DNA of 64,000 bases from an uncultured Alphaproteobacteria bacterium. GTDB lineage: Bacteria; Pseudomonadota; Alphaproteobacteria; HIMB59; GCA-002718135. Shown one piece after another: positions 63,313 to 64,000 of the stretch. Under the pieces are notes generated by a model that was not told the DNA's origin, ran no database searches, and saw nothing but the letters and a program-made list of their open reading frames with translations. The stretch lies in contig CACIED010000001.1 in NCBI GenBank assembly GCA_902585605.1, positions 62,001 to 126,000 on the forward strand, written 5' to 3'. The stretch's first letter is position 1. Every line of letters starts with the position of its first letter. The position numbers and the translations under genes were made by a program.

Positions 63313-63630
63313 TTAGTTTATCTTAATGAAAATTTTATCATTATCAACTTTAACTGGATACGTTTTTAAGTCATCACACGCAGGTGGGCTTAGAGCCTCT
63401 CCAGATTTTATATTAAATATGCCTTGATGCATTGGACACTCTATTTCATCATCCATAACTAAACCGTCTTCAAGATGCACAGCCTCATGGGTGCAGATCC
63501 CATCTGTAGCATAAAATCCATCTGTTAATCTATATACACAAAAAGTTTTATCTTGATGATCAAACCTTATTAGATCTTCTTCCTCTATGCTATCGGTAGA
63601 ACCTACCTCAATCCAATTTTCATCAGCCAT
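63313..63630 (-). CDS. Rieske-type [2Fe-2S] ferredoxin (oxygenase electron carrier)
   Basis: A 105-residue soluble Rieske ferredoxin of the naphthalene/biphenyl-dioxygenase ferredoxin type. The cluster ligands are C46 and H48 in GICTHEAVHLEDG and C65 and H68 in IECPMHQGIFN, giving C-x-H-x16-C-x2-H. No signal peptide or membrane anchor is seen, so it is cytoplasmic. It passes electrons from the flavoprotein reductase encoded 51 bp upstream to an oxygenase. The best candidates are the two membrane di-iron proteins in the same operon, since no Rieske oxygenase alpha subunit is visible. Confidence 0.93.
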   Translation of the reverse strand: MADENWIEVGSTDSIEEEDLIRFDHQDKTFCVYRLTDGFYATDGICTHEAVHLEDGLVMDDEIECPMHQGIFNIKSGEALSPPACDDLKTYPVKVDNDKIFIKIN

Positions 63631-63681
63631 AAGTCATATATAATGACAAATTTTGGAAAATAAATATAAAAACTGAAATTC

Positions 63682-64000
63682 TTATTTCTGGATTAGTTTA
63701 TTTAATTTTTGGCTTTGATCAGATAATAGTGAACTATCAACAATTGTGTTTTTTTCAGTCAACTTTGAAGTTATTCTAATATCACGACCAACTTTTCCAG
63801 CAATACCTAAACCGCATGCGCCTTTAATTTTTTTATTTTTTAAGAAGAAATAAATTATACCATCATCAATTCTCTTGCCTCTTTCGACAATTTCATCATA
63901 ATCATCACAGATACCAGTTAGTTGAAGATTTAAATTGAATTGATCAGACCACATCCACGGAATAGATGAATACTCTGTTTTTATTCCAGAGATATTTTTT
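63682..64000 (-). CDS. FAD-dependent ferredoxin reductase, C-terminal part (continues beyond window)
   Basis: The visible frame has 105 codons and stays open to the right edge; an internal ATG at 63954 is not the true start. The sequence SSIPWMWSDQFNLNLQLTG matches the conserved (V/I)PWFWSDQ(Y/F) motif of oxygenase-coupled ferredoxin reductases. The final domain, KKIKGACGLGIAGKVGRDIRI, matches the reductase C-terminal domain. With the Rieske ferredoxin 51 bp downstream it should form an NADH-to-ferredoxin electron chain. The FAD/NADH-binding portion lies outside the window. Confidence 0.85.
   Translation of the reverse strand, partial: KNISGIKTEYSSIPWMWSDQFNLNLQLTGICDDYDEIVERGKRIDDGIIYFFLKNKKIKGACGLGIAGKVGRDIRITSKLTEKNTIVDSSLLSDQSQKLNKLIQK

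Overview
The window is a strongly AT-rich, densely packed bacterial chromosome segment with no gene-free stretch over about 260 bp. I saw no rRNA, tRNA, CRISPR array or transposase. Several features point to an alphaproteobacterium: a CcrM-type GANTC methyltransferase, an F0 ATP synthase operon with paired b and b' subunits apart from F1, the gene order ispH-thrB-rnhA, and the order mutY-DUF721-dsbA-smc. High AT content, short gaps and shortened housekeeping proteins (SMC, IMP dehydrogenase) suggest a streamlined marine lineage of the SAR11/HIMB59/AEGEAN-169 kind. That placement is inference; no marker gene was compared.

Layout. 1-7.2 kb: a partial Gfo/Idh/MocA oxidoreductase, an RraA-like protein, ispE and a TPR lipoprotein-like partner, then udg-slt-moaB-rnhB. 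7.2-9.1 kb: a possible small RNA ending in a very clear terminator, a cluster of GANTC sites, ccrM, a small secreted orphan, and a decayed second copy of the ccrM 3' end. 9.1-21.2 kb: an accessory two-partner-secretion locus on the minus strand (two TpsA exoproteins, one TpsB pore, one periplasmic binding protein). 21.3-23.2 kb: a MATE exporter and a GNAT-like protein.

23.2-35.0 kb: a purine biosynthesis supercluster (guaB without CBS domains, purE, K, C, D, F, N, M, a PurS-PurL fusion, purQ). 35.0-45.1 kb: core genes mutY, a DciA-like gene, dsbA, a short smc, atpI-B-E-F'-F, ispH, thrB, rnhA and yceI.

45.1-64.0 kb: a catabolic region. It holds a xylulokinase-like kinase, a drug/metabolite exporter, a serine hydrolase, an Ldh-family reductase, an FAD-linked hydroxyacid dehydrogenase, two PhyH-type Fe(II) dioxygenases, a sugar-type ABC transporter without an ATPase gene, a sugar-acid dehydratase, an SMP-30 lactonase, two membrane di-iron oxygenase/desaturase proteins, a Rieske ferredoxin and its reductase. 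Interleaved with the oxygenases are three divergent PanB (ketopantoate hydroxymethyltransferase) paralogs. They keep the catalytic glutamate and histidine of PanB but appear to have lost all its Mg ligands.

The most unusual content is: (i) the three PanB-like paralogs paired with iron oxygenases and an electron-transfer chain, which looks like an undescribed catabolic or modification pathway; (ii) the ccrM neighbourhood, with GANTC sites in its own leader, a hairpin presenting an anti-Shine-Dalgarno loop upstream, and duplicated ccrM ends flanking a one-gene cargo; (iii) a family-4 uracil-DNA glycosylase with no cysteine at all.
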